DNA from: an uncultured Eubacteriales bacterium
GTDB taxonomy: Bacteria > Bacillota_I > Bacilli_A > RF39 > UBA660
DNA: 64,000 nucleotides
Direction of reading: 5' to 3'
Assembly: GCA_905211265.1 (NCBI GenBank)
Contig: CAJMAC010000005.1
Span: 1-64,000 of the forward strand
Under the pieces are notes generated by a model that worked only from the letters and a program-made list of their open reading frames with translations, made no database searches and was not told the origin of the DNA. How positions within the stretch are numbered: the first letter of the stretch is position 1; every line of letters begins with the position of its first letter. A program made the position numbers and the translations under genes. This document shows positions 54,262 to 62,772 of this stretch, piece after piece.

Positions 54262-55423
54262 TCATTTTTGTTTATATTTAATTTTAGATTTATTATTATT
54301 AATTTGCTCTTGTAATTCTATTAAGATTTTATTACACCATATAATATCTTCTTTTACTCTATTTAAATCGTTAGTTTTTATTTTTATATCAATATTTGAA
54401 ATTTTATCAATATTACTACATATTGTTTCTAATCTTATTTGAAAAGCTTCGTATAGTTTAACTAATGTTTTATATTCTAAGTTTGCATAATCAGTGTCTT
54501 TATTTAAATATTTGCTTGTAAGAACAAGATTAATAAATTTAGGATCTATATCATTAACTAAAGGATTATTTAATATATCTTCTATAGATTTTAATTTGTT
54601 TTCATTACCATACAAAACTTTGTACCAAGTCATTTCTTTAGTATTCTTAAAATACTTATTTAATAGATAATTTCTTATCGGTAATTTTTCAAGATAAGTA
54701 TTATACATTGTAAAGAAACTATCAAAATCATATAATAAATCATCTCTTAGATATTTTTTTGAAGATATTCTAAATACTTTAAATCAACATTATCATCTTG
54801 TGGATTATTTTTATAATAGTCTAATGCCATATTAACGCCATAATCATTAGCATCTATTTCAATATACCAACTATCATGTTTAGTAAGATATTTAAAAATA
54901 CCATATACAGAAGTTTTTAAATCTATTTCAATTTGTTGCATTATTGATTCAAAAGAATTATTTTTTGTTTCATGTTGTAAATAATGCCTTTTTTCATGAT
55001 ACATTGTTTTTAGAATACTACAACATATTTTTTTATATATTCTTTTTCATGCTCTACTTCAAGTTTTTTTTGCGATAAACTTATTTTTATACTTTTTATT
55101 CTACCAAATCTAATTTGATTATCTAGAAAAATCAATATTTCTTTTTTTAAATAATGATATAATCCCCCTCCAAAGCAAATTGAATTAGCTATAGAAGTTA
55201 CTTTTTTAATTTGTTGATCATAAAAATTTACTAATTTTAATTTTTTATTAAAAGTTGGAGTATCATTATATTGAACAATACATAGATTTAAATTTTTAAA
55301 ATCAGGTAAATTTTTAATTTTCTTTGCATATTCTTTTATTTGTTTATTTTCTTCATTATCTTCAAAAGGACTAAATATAATGTTTGATAAAGTTTCTTTT
55401 TTCATACCAACACCAACTTTCAT
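54262..55423 (-). pseudogene. HExxH-type metallopeptidase-like gene broken by two frame changes
   Basis: Three minus-strand frames (55010-55423, 54747-55004, 54262-54708) read as one protein of about 380 residues if two -1 steps are allowed. The first lies at about 55010-55015, where VVVF joins LKTMYHEKRH. The second is in an A7 run at about 54755-54761, where EYLQK joins KYLRDDLLYDFD. Joined, the frames give MYHEKRHYLQHE with a HExxH zinc motif and, about 45 residues on, YIEIDANDYGVNMALDYY, which would supply the third ligand. Each piece has a fair start but the first lacks the motif and the second lacks the N-terminus. More likely a decaying accessory gene than three genes. A promoter (55432-55460) lies at its head. 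Confidence 0.65.
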
Positions 55424-55431
55424 TTGCGTGT

Positions 55432-55460
55432 ATTATATCATATTTATTATTTTTTGTTAA
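55432..55460 (-). promoter_or_regulatory. Promoter of the broken metallopeptidase-like gene
   Basis: On the minus strand TTAACA (55455-55460), 17 bases, TATAAT (55432-55437) with TGA before it. It diverges from the tRNA-Leu promoter. Its start point would be close to the ATG at 55423, so the ATG at 55405 may be the real start. Confidence 0.55.
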
Positions 55461-55479
55461 CAAAATTATGAAAAAATAA

Positions 55480-55507
55480 TTGAAATTAATCTAAAATATG
55501 ATATAAT
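55480..55507 (+). promoter_or_regulatory. Promoter of tRNA-Leu (CAA)
   Basis: TTGAAA (55480-55485), 16 bases, TATAAT (55502-55507), about 15 bases before the tRNA. Confidence 0.6.
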
Positions 55508-55521
55508 TAGTATTGTTAAAT

Positions 55522-55608
55522 GCTTGTGTGGCGGAATTGGTAGACGCGCTGGACTCAAAATCCAGTATTAGTGATAATGTGTGGGTCCGAGTCCCACCAC
55601 AAGCACCA
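55522..55608 (+). tRNA. tRNA-Leu (CAA)
   Basis: An 87-base class II tRNA with long variable arm. Acceptor GCTTGTG pairs with CACAAGC; anticodon loop CTCAAAA gives CAA, reading UUG. CCA encoded. It borders decayed DNA on its 3' side, a common situation for integration sites. Confidence 0.93.
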
Positions 55609-56160
55609 TTGGGAAATTAGTCGAACTAATCGACTTTAAATATATGAAAGGTTAATTTCGATTAACATTTTTTTATGCATTTCATTTTGAAAGAAGTTGA
55701 TTAGTATGCACTTAATAAAGGAAAGATTAGATATTGAAGAAAGTTAAAAAAGGATTAAAAATACTTTAAAAATTCTAAATATCAAATCTAAAATTATAAA
55801 ATGAAATATTATAAGTATTAAAAACACTAATCTTACTTATATAGAACCACATAAGTTAGTATTATTTAAGGTTCCTGTATTACCATCAACAATTATAAAA
55901 ATATAATAAAAAAAGTACTAACTTTGTGGTCATATAATTTAAGAAATATTAATATTTAGGACACAGGTTATCTTATAAAAGCTTTAAATACTGGGATAAA
56001 CTACCTAATGGATAGCTGTTGTCTGATGCATTATCAAATACATAAGTCGGTACCAAAAAGTAATAAAAATATTTGTTAAAATTAAAATTGTTTATAGCAG
56101 AGAAAGTTTGTGTAAAAATCTTAAAAATATATGTTATAATAATTCATATACAAGGAGGGT
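55609..56160. other. Decayed, non-coding stretch with an inverted repeat
   Basis: About 550 bases without a supported gene. Short fragments read like protein remnants, for example a plus-strand frame near 55825-55905 with TYIEPHKLVLFKVPVLPS. An imperfect inverted repeat, ACCACATAAGTTAGTA (55846-55861) with TACTAACTTTGTGGT (55916-55930), encloses 54 bases. Probably the relic of a mobile or accessory gene next to the tRNA. Confidence 0.4.
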
Positions 56161-56163
56161 TTT

Positions 56164-57168
56164 ATGGTAAATTTAGAACATAAATTAACAGTGGATGACT
56201 TAATAGTTGAGTATATGATGTATAAAGTTAAAAATGGATATGAACCAAGTTTTTTAACAACAGAATTTATAAACTTTCTATATTTTTTTGAAAGTAAGAT
56301 GCTAGTTGAAGACTCATTATATGAAAATGAAAAATTGTTTCAAAGATTTTTCGAACGCAAGGCAGAAAGTGATTGGTCTATAACCATAGATTGGAAGACT
56401 GATAAAAAAAAGATAATACCACATATGGATATGGTATACAGTGATAAAGATAATGACTATTTAATTAAAGCAAATTATAAATTAAGCGATTTTGACAGAA
56501 GTGTTATAAATACGTATTTTATGGATAATGGTATGGGACAATATGATGATTTTAAAGGACAAACTTTTAAAATTAGAAATATCATTGGAAAATGGTTAGC
56601 AAATTATCCTAAAAGAAAAATTGATGAGACTATTGAAATAGAAGAACAAAATTTACTTGTAGGAAAGTATACTGCTGCTGAAATTATAACTAATATTTGG
56701 AACAGTTATATAGATAAACAAATTCAAAATCATACTTGGCCTAGACAGTGCAAAGATATGAATAAATATTTGTTTGAAATGGATTTGGCTAATATTATTG
56801 GAACAAAATCGATAAAAAAAGATTTAATTGAACTATATAGTGTTCTTTCAAAAAGAATAGCAATTTTATATCAAAAAGATAAAAAATTAAAAATTAGTTC
56901 TTTTTCAAATGGATATTTAGCTCATGCAAATTATAAATTATTAGTTCAAGGTTACGAGAATATAATAAGTATTGCTTTTGGAAAATATAACAAATCATTG
57001 GAAGTTGATTTATCTACTTTAACATTTAAAGAAAGCCATGAAATTGATGAAGTATATAATTGGGATGAAGATCCAGATATAAAAACTACTACTACATCAG
57101 TTGGAAATAAAAATGTAAAAAAATTAGTTAAAAATCTAGATAATCATAATTCAAATCAAAATGCATAA
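56164..57168 (+). CDS. Orphan protein of unknown function
   Basis: A 334-residue soluble protein, no signal or membrane helix. The N-terminal part has DWSITIDWKTDKKKIIPHM; the C-terminal part ends in a Thr/Asn-rich tail. Ribosome site AAGGAGGG and an extended -10 (TGTTATAAT) precede it. I recognise no family. It lies between a tRNA with decayed DNA and a strong terminator, alone on the plus strand, which suggests recent acquisition. Confidence 0.6.
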   Translation: MVNLEHKLTVDDLIVEYMMYKVKNGYEPSFLTTEFINFLYFFESKMLVEDSLYENEKLFQRFFERKAESDWSITIDWKTDKKKIIPHMDMVYSDKDNDYLIKANYKLSDFDRSVINTYFMDNGMGQYDDFKGQTFKIRNIIGKWLANYPKRKIDETIEIEEQNLLVGKYTAAEIITNIWNSYIDKQIQNHTWPRQCKDMNKYLFEMDLANIIGTKSIKKDLIELYSVLSKRIAILYQKDKKLKISSFSNGYLAHANYKLLVQGYENIISIAFGKYNKSLEVDLSTLTFKESHEIDEVYNWDEDPDIKTTTTSVGNKNVKKLVKNLDNHNSNQNA

Positions 57169-57363
57169 TTTCATAATTGATATGTAATTAAATTCAAAAA
57201 AATACTAAATTCCAGTTTCTACTTGAAATTTAGTAAAATTTGAAAATAATTAATGATGATTTTATCTTTGTTTGTTAAAATATTTATAGAGATTTGATGA
57301 ATATCAATCGTCTTATGCGAAAAGTTGTAGATTACTACGACACTCGCACCAGATATTAAAAAT

Positions 57364-57398
57364 AAAGAACTACATATTTAATTGATGTAGTTCTTTTT
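57364..57398. terminator. Bidirectional terminator between convergent genes
   Basis: AAAGAACTACAT (57364-57375) pairs with ATGTAGTTCTTT (57385-57396) with a 9-base loop and T residues on the plus side. It serves the orphan gene and the DUF362 gene that converges on it. The stretch 57169-57363 holds no gene. Confidence 0.8.
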
Positions 57399-57400
57399 AT

Positions 57401-58270
57401 TTATTTATCAATATTAATTAATTCATATTCTTTATTTCCAATTTTTAAATCATAAGCACTATCAATTGTATGTACACCATTTCTTGATTCAATTCTTTCA
57501 ATTAAATGTTCTTTACCTGAATCACTTGAATTATATACCAAGTCTAAGCAAGCTTTATCTATTGCAACAGGATCAGTTGAAGCAAGTATGCCAATATCTT
57601 TCATACATGGATCTTCTGCTTTAGCACAACAATCGCAATCAACTGACATATTACACATTACATTTATATATGCTATATTATTTTCAAATAGTTTAATAAC
57701 AGAACTTGCAGCATCTGCCATTGACTCTAAAAACAAATCATGATCAGCAGTCCGTAATTTTTCTGGTTCTCCTGCACCATGAATATATGCTTTTCCATAT
57801 GATGAAGCACATCCTATTGATAATTGTTTTAGTGCACCACCATATCCTCCCATTGGATGTCCTTTAAAATGAGATAATACTAACATTGAATTATATTTAT
57901 CTATATTTTTTCCTAAATAATTCTTTTTTATTACTTTACCATTTGGTATTTCTATTTCTTTATCTGGTCCTGTTTCATCTAATAAATCAACTTTGAAATA
58001 TTTAGTCCATCTATGGTTTTCAAGTAACTTTTTATGTTTTTTACTTGTGTTTCTTTCTCCATCGTATGCTGTATTACATTCTACTACTGTTCCATTTACA
58101 TAATTTATAATATTTTTAAAATATTCTGGATGAAGAAAATTTTGATTACCTGCTTCACCTGAATGTACCTTTACTGCTACATTACCTTTTAATTCAATAT
58201 TTAAGTGTTTAAAAATATTAATTAATGATTCACTACTTAAATTTTTTGTAAAATAAACTTTGCTTTTCAT
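57401..58270 (-). CDS. DUF362 protein with cysteine-rich motif
   Basis: A 289-residue protein of the DUF362 family: VAVKVHSGEAGNQNFLHPE, VVECNTAYDGER, VLSHFKGHPMGGYGGALKQL and a late CDCCAKAEDPCMKDIGILAS then DPVAIDKACLDLV. The four-cysteine cluster (CDCC...C) could bind a metal or iron-sulfur centre. Function of the family unsettled. It is distinct from the 458-residue DUF362 protein in the capsule locus. It follows rpmA in the position where Bacillus has spo0B. Confidence 0.8.
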   Translation of the reverse strand: MKSKVYFTKNLSSESLINIFKHLNIELKGNVAVKVHSGEAGNQNFLHPEYFKNIINYVNGTVVECNTAYDGERNTSKKHKKLLENHRWTKYFKVDLLDETGPDKEIEIPNGKVIKKNYLGKNIDKYNSMLVLSHFKGHPMGGYGGALKQLSIGCASSYGKAYIHGAGEPEKLRTADHDLFLESMADAASSVIKLFENNIAYINVMCNMSVDCDCCAKAEDPCMKDIGILASTDPVAIDKACLDLVYNSSDSGKEHLIERIESRNGVHTIDSAYDLKIGNKEYELINIDK

Positions 58271-58339
58271 TTTAGTACCTCCATATATATTGTATCATAA
58301 TATAATTATTTTTACGAAAAAATTATAAAAAAAAAGAGA

Positions 58340-58627
58340 TTATCTAGTAGCATTTATGCTTACTTGTTTTTTATCTCTTCCTAAATGTTCATATTTTACA
58401 TATCCTGATACTTTTGCAAATAGTGTATCATCTGTACCTCTACCTACATTAGTTCCTGGATGAATTTTTGTTCCTCTTTGGCGATAAATAATACTTCCTG
58501 CATTTACGAATTCGCCATCACTTGCTTTTGCTCCAAGTCTACGACCTGCTGAATCTCTACCATTACTAGTAGAACTTTGTCCTTTTTTATGAGCAAATAA
58601 TTGTATATTAAATTCTAAGAACTTCAT
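58340..58627 (-). CDS. rpmA: Ribosomal protein L27
   Basis: A 95-residue L27 with RDSAGRRLGAKASDGEFVN and GSIIYRQRGTKIHPG. The start at 58627 has AAGGAGG upstream. It carries the Firmicutes N-terminal extension MKFLEFNIQLFAHKKGQ that must be cut after the phenylalanine by Prp, whose gene is next to it. Order rplU-prp-rpmA is the standard one. Confidence 0.95.
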   Translation of the reverse strand: MKFLEFNIQLFAHKKGQSSTSNGRDSAGRRLGAKASDGEFVNAGSIIYRQRGTKIHPGTNVGRGTDDTLFAKVSGYVKYEHLGRDKKQVSINATR

Positions 58628-58637
58628 ATTAGCCTCC

Positions 58638-58943
58638 TTAATCATATATTTTTATGTTTTTAGGATATTCTACTACTAAACTTTTTAGATTTGATAACAT
58701 ACTATTTAATAATACTTGGGAATTTTTTTCATTTTTTAATACTTTTATTGTCATCTTATCTAAAATATTATCTACTTCTAGTATAGAATTATCTAATGCT
58801 ATTATGCCATTTATGGTAGTTAATACACTTGCACTTACTGCAGCACATACTATATCTTTACCATAATCATCATAATTAGCGTGTCCTGTGATAACAATTT
58901 TACTTATAAAATTATTATCATATTCAACTTTTATTTTTATCAT
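58638..58943 (-). CDS. prp: Ribosomal processing cysteine protease Prp
   Basis: A 101-residue cysteine protease that trims the N-terminal extension of L27 in Firmicutes. Catalytic residues fit: VITGHANYDDYGKDIVCAAV has the His (21) and Cys (33) of the family dyad. It lies between rplU and rpmA in one operon (YsxB in Bacillus). Length is normal. Confidence 0.93.
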   Translation of the reverse strand: MIKIKVEYDNNFISKIVITGHANYDDYGKDIVCAAVSASVLTTINGIIALDNSILEVDNILDKMTIKVLKNEKNSQVLLNSMLSNLKSLVVEYPKNIKIYD

Positions 58944-58951
58944 AACACACC

Positions 58952-59251
58952 TTATTTAATAGTTTTAATTTCTACTTTTGTATAAGGTTGACGATGTCCT
59001 CTAGTTTTTCTAGTAGAACGTTTATTAGGTACATAAGTGAATACTCTGATTTTTTTACCTTTTCCTTGTTTTAATACAACACCTTCAACTGTTGCACCAG
59101 GAACATATGGATTTCCAGCAACTCCATTTACCATTAATACTTTGTCAAAAACAACTTTACTATTTTCTTCAGCATCTAATTTTTCAACAAAAATTACATC
59201 TCCTTCAGAAACATAAACTTGCTTTCCACCAGTTTCTATAACTGCTTTCAT
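58952..59251 (-). CDS. rplU: Ribosomal protein L21
   Basis: A 99-residue L21 with VIETGGKQVYVSEGD at the start and the RNA-binding RKTRGHRQPYTKVEI end. Ribosome site AGGAGG. A leader of about 100 bases with conserved L21 autoregulatory features precedes it, after a strong promoter. Confidence 0.95.
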   Translation of the reverse strand: MKAVIETGGKQVYVSEGDVIFVEKLDAEENSKVVFDKVLMVNGVAGNPYVPGATVEGVVLKQGKGKKIRVFTYVPNKRSTRKTRGHRQPYTKVEIKTIK

Positions 59252-59271
59252 AACTTACCTCCTTTTATGTA

Positions 59272-59353
59272 ATCAAAGACTCGCCTTTAAGGTGGAATAA
59301 TCTCTTTTTATACCTTTTTAGTGCGGTTGAGTAATCAACTCGAGGTCTTCAAA
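59272..59353 (-). promoter_or_regulatory. L21 leader (autoregulatory RNA)
   Basis: The minus-strand leader has AAGACCTCGAGTTGATTACT, the ACCGCACTAAAAAGG segment and TTAAAGGCGAGTCTTTG, matching the conserved order and sequence islands of the Firmicutes L21 leader. The AAGAC and GTCTT ends can pair. L21 itself is thought to bind it and repress the operon. Confidence 0.8.
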
Positions 59354-59361
59354 ACACTATG

Positions 59362-59390
59362 ATTATAGCATAAATTCTTAATCTAGTCAA
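59362..59390 (-). promoter_or_regulatory. Strong promoter of the rplU-prp-rpmA operon
   Basis: On the minus strand TTGACT (59385-59390), 17 bases, TATAAT (59362-59367) with TGC before it. It overlaps the end of spoIVFB, so the ribosomal genes are transcribed separately from the sporulation genes. Confidence 0.85.
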
Positions 59391-60126
59391 ACATTTTTGA
59401 CAAAAAATCTTCTTCTTTCATATAATTTTTATTATTTTTTATTATATGATTAGTATTTCTATACATTTTATTATAATTATCTATTATTCTTGTATTTTGA
59501 TATTTAGTTTTATATAAGTATTTTTCTAGTAAAAATCTATTATAAATATAGTTAATATTTTTTAAATAATTATATAAATAATTTATAAGTATTCCTAATA
59601 TTAAGATAAAAGAATAATTAAATTTAAAAATAAATAGTATTAAAATTATATTTATTATAGATAATATTATTAATAAAATATTACTTAATTTATAGTTAAA
59701 TATTTTATTGATAATTATATTTAATATTTTAGATCCATCAAGGGGATATATTGGTATTAAATTAAATAAAACAATGGAATAATGATATTTATTAAATAAC
59801 TCAAAAACATATGGTCTTATTATGTTATTTTTATATAATATATAAATAATAAAATAATATATTGTTTGCATAATAATTCCTGATATACTTATAATTAATT
59901 CTTTAGTTAAATCTATATCTATTACACTATTTAATCTTGTTATTCCTCCGTATGGATATATAGTTATATTTTTTACTTCAATATTAAGTATTTTACTAGA
60001 TAAATAATGTCCTAATTCATGAATTACAATTAAGGAAGTAAAGATTAATAAATTAATAAATTGTCCTGTTAATAAAAAAGATAATACTAGTATATAGTAT
60101 GTATAATGAAACTTTATTTTATTCAT
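59383..60126 (-). CDS. spoIVFB: Intramembrane metalloprotease SpoIVFB
   Basis: A 247-residue site-2 protease with about six membrane helices. Zinc site HELGH (36-40) and the partner motif NLIPIYPLDG (Asp about 130) are present; KNITIYPYGGI is a family segment. In Bacillus it cleaves pro-sigma-K in the mother cell and is held by SpoIVFA. Position next to spoIVFA and rplU is that of Bacillus. The C-terminal CBS domain of Bacillus SpoIVFB is replaced by a short tail. Confidence 0.9.
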   Translation of the reverse strand: MNKIKFHYTYYILVLSFLLTGQFINLLIFTSLIVIHELGHYLSSKILNIEVKNITIYPYGGITRLNSVIDIDLTKELIISISGIIMQTIYYFIIYILYKNNIIRPYVFELFNKYHYSIVLFNLIPIYPLDGSKILNIIINKIFNYKLSNILLIILSIINIILILFIFKFNYSFILILGILINYLYNYLKNINYIYNRFLLEKYLYKTKYQNTRIIDNYNKMYRNTNHIIKNNKNYMKEEDFLSKMFD

Positions 60127-60139
60127 TTTATACTAATAC

Positions 60140-60730
60140 CTAGTATTCTTCTATATCTAAAAATTTACCATCTTTTTCATAAACAAGATATAATGTATTA
60201 TTAGAAACTTCTCCTAATAAGCTACCTTTTTCAACATAATCATATAATTTTACACTTGTATTAGACATATTACCATACCATATATTTATATCATCTACTC
60301 CTTGAATTATTATAACATTACCATATCCCTCTTTTTCCCCTGAAAATACTACTAAACCTTCTTTAATAATTGGTACTAAATAATTAGTAGATACTTCTAA
60401 TTTTACTCCATCTAAATATTTACTTTTACTATTATAGGTTAATGTTTCATTAAATACTGGAGTGGTATTTTTTGCAACTTTATTTAATGAATCTACTCCT
60501 CCCAAATATTTATTATAGAATTCTTTTATTTTAGCAAACGAAAAATTATTATTGTATACTTTATTATAAATAAAATCTTTGTAGGTTGTACTTTTTTTCA
60601 TTATTATTAAATTAATAAGAAATAATACTATTAAAAACAATATTCTATTTATATGTTTTCTATAATTAAACTTCTTTGGTTTATTATTTGTACCATTTAT
60701 TTTATTTAAGTATTTTGATGTATCTATCAT
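60140..60730 (-). CDS. spoIVFA: SpoIVFA-like regulator of SpoIVFB
   Basis: About 196 residues: one membrane helix (about 29-45) and an extracellular M23-like beta domain (about 125-190, GYGNVIIIQGVDDINIWYGN). The zinc-binding histidines of active M23 endopeptidases are missing, as in SpoIVFA, which is a non-catalytic inhibitor/scaffold of SpoIVFB. Start at 60730 with AGGGTGA upstream. 13 bases before spoIVFB. Confidence 0.8.
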   Translation of the reverse strand: MIDTSKYLNKINGTNNKPKKFNYRKHINRILFLIVLFLINLIIMKKSTTYKDFIYNKVYNNNFSFAKIKEFYNKYLGGVDSLNKVAKNTTPVFNETLTYNSKSKYLDGVKLEVSTNYLVPIIKEGLVVFSGEKEGYGNVIIIQGVDDINIWYGNMSNTSVKLYDYVEKGSLLGEVSNNTLYLVYEKDGKFLDIEEY

Positions 60731-60788
60731 ATTATTCACCCTAATAATATATATGAACAATATAATAATTTAGAATAAAAGAATTATA

Positions 60789-61781
60789 TTATTTCTTATA
60801 ATTCTTTAAATATTCAATTACATCATTAAATTTATCTACACTTATTATTTCTAAATTATAATTATATTTATTTTTAGTATTTATTGCTTCTTCATAATTG
60901 GCTTTTGGTACAAATACTACATCTAATTTATTTTTAGCAGCACCCATTATTTTATAATTTACTCCATCAATTTCTCCGACATTACCATTTATATCTATTG
61001 TACCTGTTCCTCCAATATTTAATCCTTTGGTTATATCTTCATCACTTATTGCATTATATATGGTTACTGCTGTCATTAAGCCACCAGAAGCTCCTGATTC
61101 ACTTTCTTTAAATTTTATATTTATCTTAGGATCTAATTCATAATCATAATTAGTTATTACTACAATACCTAATACTTTATAATTATTACTTAATGTTACT
61201 GGTACATATAATTCTAATTCTTTATCATTTCTTTTTACAGTTAATTTTACTTTATCTGAAATATTAGTATCTTTTATTACTTCTTTTATTGTATCTACTG
61301 ATTCTACTTCAATATCATTTATTTTTAATATTTCATCATTTATTTTAATTTCATTATCATTAGTAGTACCTATTACTATATTTCTTTTATTATTTATTTT
61401 TATTTCTTTACCTAAGGAATTATATGCTACAAATATAGCATTTTGAATAGAATTATCTAACATTATTTTGTTTCTTGTGTGTATTTCTTCGAGAGTTTCA
61501 TTAGATAGTTGTTCGTTAGATAATTTTTCTACTTTCCATTCTGGCATAAATAATGACATTAATAGGCTACTTACATTACCATTATATTGTGTTACATATA
61601 ATAAGTTAATACTACCTTTAGTGTCTTTATTATTAGAAACTTCTACTCTATCACTTATTGGTATTATACCTCCTGGAGCCATTATATAATATGGCAAGTT
61701 TATATTAAATATAATTAATACTAATATTATAGTTATTATATATCCTTTGAATTCTAATAATATATCTTTTATTTTTTTCAT
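60789..61781 (-). CDS. ylbL: YlbL/SepM-like PDZ-Lon membrane protease
   Basis: A 330-residue protein: N-terminal membrane helix (about 13-33), a PDZ-like region (about 145-205, INDEILKINDIEVES) and a C-terminal Lon-type serine protease domain. The catalytic Ser is in ESGASGGLMTA, the Lys in GVNYKIMGA. It would act outside the membrane on membrane-near substrates. It diverges from ylbJ and lies upstream of spoIVFA, forming a sporulation-associated group. Confidence 0.88.
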   Translation of the reverse strand: MKKIKDILLEFKGYIITIILVLIIFNINLPYYIMAPGGIIPISDRVEVSNNKDTKGSINLLYVTQYNGNVSSLLMSLFMPEWKVEKLSNEQLSNETLEEIHTRNKIMLDNSIQNAIFVAYNSLGKEIKINNKRNIVIGTTNDNEIKINDEILKINDIEVESVDTIKEVIKDTNISDKVKLTVKRNDKELELYVPVTLSNNYKVLGIVVITNYDYELDPKINIKFKESESGASGGLMTAVTIYNAISDEDITKGLNIGGTGTIDINGNVGEIDGVNYKIMGAAKNKLDVVFVPKANYEEAINTKNKYNYNLEIISVDKFNDVIEYLKNYKK

Positions 61782-61826
61782 ATATTCACCCTTACTTTAA
61801 TTTTATTTATAATTATAATTATTATT

Positions 61827-61834
61827 CATATACT
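61827..61834 (+). promoter_or_regulatory. Candidate sigma-E -10 for ylbJ
   Basis: CATATACT fits the sigma-E -10 consensus (CATACAAT). Its expected start point falls on or next to the ATG at 61840, and there is no ribosome site before that ATG, so the ylbJ mRNA may be leaderless. The -35 region (TATAATT at about 61808) is weak. Confidence 0.4.
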
Positions 61835-61839
61835 TTATT

Positions 61840-62772
61840 ATGAAAACAAAATATAAAAATATTATTATAATTATATGTAGTTTATTCTTTTTAGTTAATT
61901 TAATTATTTATAGAAATCTTGTTTTTGATACAGTAGGATTTTCTTTAAATATTTGGATTACTTCTTTATTACCTGCTTTATTTCCTTTTTTTATAGTATC
62001 TGATATTTTAATTAATTATGATGTTATAAAGTATTTCCCTAAGGTAATTAGAAATAGTATTAAATATTTATTTAATGTTAGTGATAATGGTTTAGTAATA
62101 ATTTTACTTAGTATGTTATCAGGTTTTCCTAGTAATGCTAGAAATATTAAAAATATGTATTTAGATAAAAAGATTACTAAGGAAGAAGGAGAACATTTAT
62201 TATATTTTACTCATTTTTCTAATCCTATGTTTATTTTAGGTACTATACCTTTAATATTAAATAGTAATAAAATTAGTAAATATATATTAATTTCTCATTA
62301 TTTAGCTAATATTATTCTTGGTATTTGTTTAAGAAAATATAATAGAGTTAATGATAGCAATAATTCTAATTATAAAGAAGATAAACATAATTTTGGATTA
62401 GTTCTTACCACTTCGATTAGAAAATCTTTAGATAGTGTTTTAGGTATTCTAGGTACTTTAACTGTATTTTTAATTATATCTACTTTATTAATTAATTTCT
62501 TTAATCTAGATAATACTAGTAGTTTACTTGTTAAAAGTATTTTAGAATTAACTAGTGGTTTAAAAGAACTAGGAAGTTATAATTTATTAGATAAATACTT
62601 ACTTATTATTAGTTCTTGTATTTTATCTTTCGGGGGATTATCAGTACATATGCAAGTTATTAATGAATTAGTAGATACTGACATTAGTTATAAAAATTAT
62701 TTTATTGGCAGAATATTACAAGTTGTACTTAGTTTAGGAATTAGTTATTTAATTAGTTTATTCGCTTTCTAA
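61840..62772 (+). CDS. ylbJ: YlbJ-like sporulation membrane protein
   Basis: A 310-residue protein with eight or so membrane helices. Family features are SLNIWITSLLPALFPFFIVSD near the start, LLSMLSGFPSNARNI and the late SFGGLSVHMQVINEL. YlbJ is required for full spore resistance in Bacillus and is made under sigma-E. It lies divergent to ylbL. Its last 15 bases overlap the end of uvrB on the other strand. Confidence 0.88.
   Translation: MKTKYKNIIIIICSLFFLVNLIIYRNLVFDTVGFSLNIWITSLLPALFPFFIVSDILINYDVIKYFPKVIRNSIKYLFNVSDNGLVIILLSMLSGFPSNARNIKNMYLDKKITKEEGEHLLYFTHFSNPMFILGTIPLILNSNKISKYILISHYLANIILGICLRKYNRVNDSNNSNYKEDKHNFGLVLTTSIRKSLDSVLGILGTLTVFLIISTLLINFFNLDNTSSLLVKSILELTSGLKELGSYNLLDKYLLIISSCILSFGGLSVHMQVINELVDTDISYKNYFIGRILQVVLSLGISYLISLFAF

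Noticed and set aside
54747..55423. Two independent small genes
   Set aside because: The reading frames join into one HExxH protein; neither has a convincing separate domain.
58638..58670. Overlap between rpmA and prp frames
   Set aside because: Only arises from a start of rpmA upstream of its ribosome site; the ATG at 58627 removes it.
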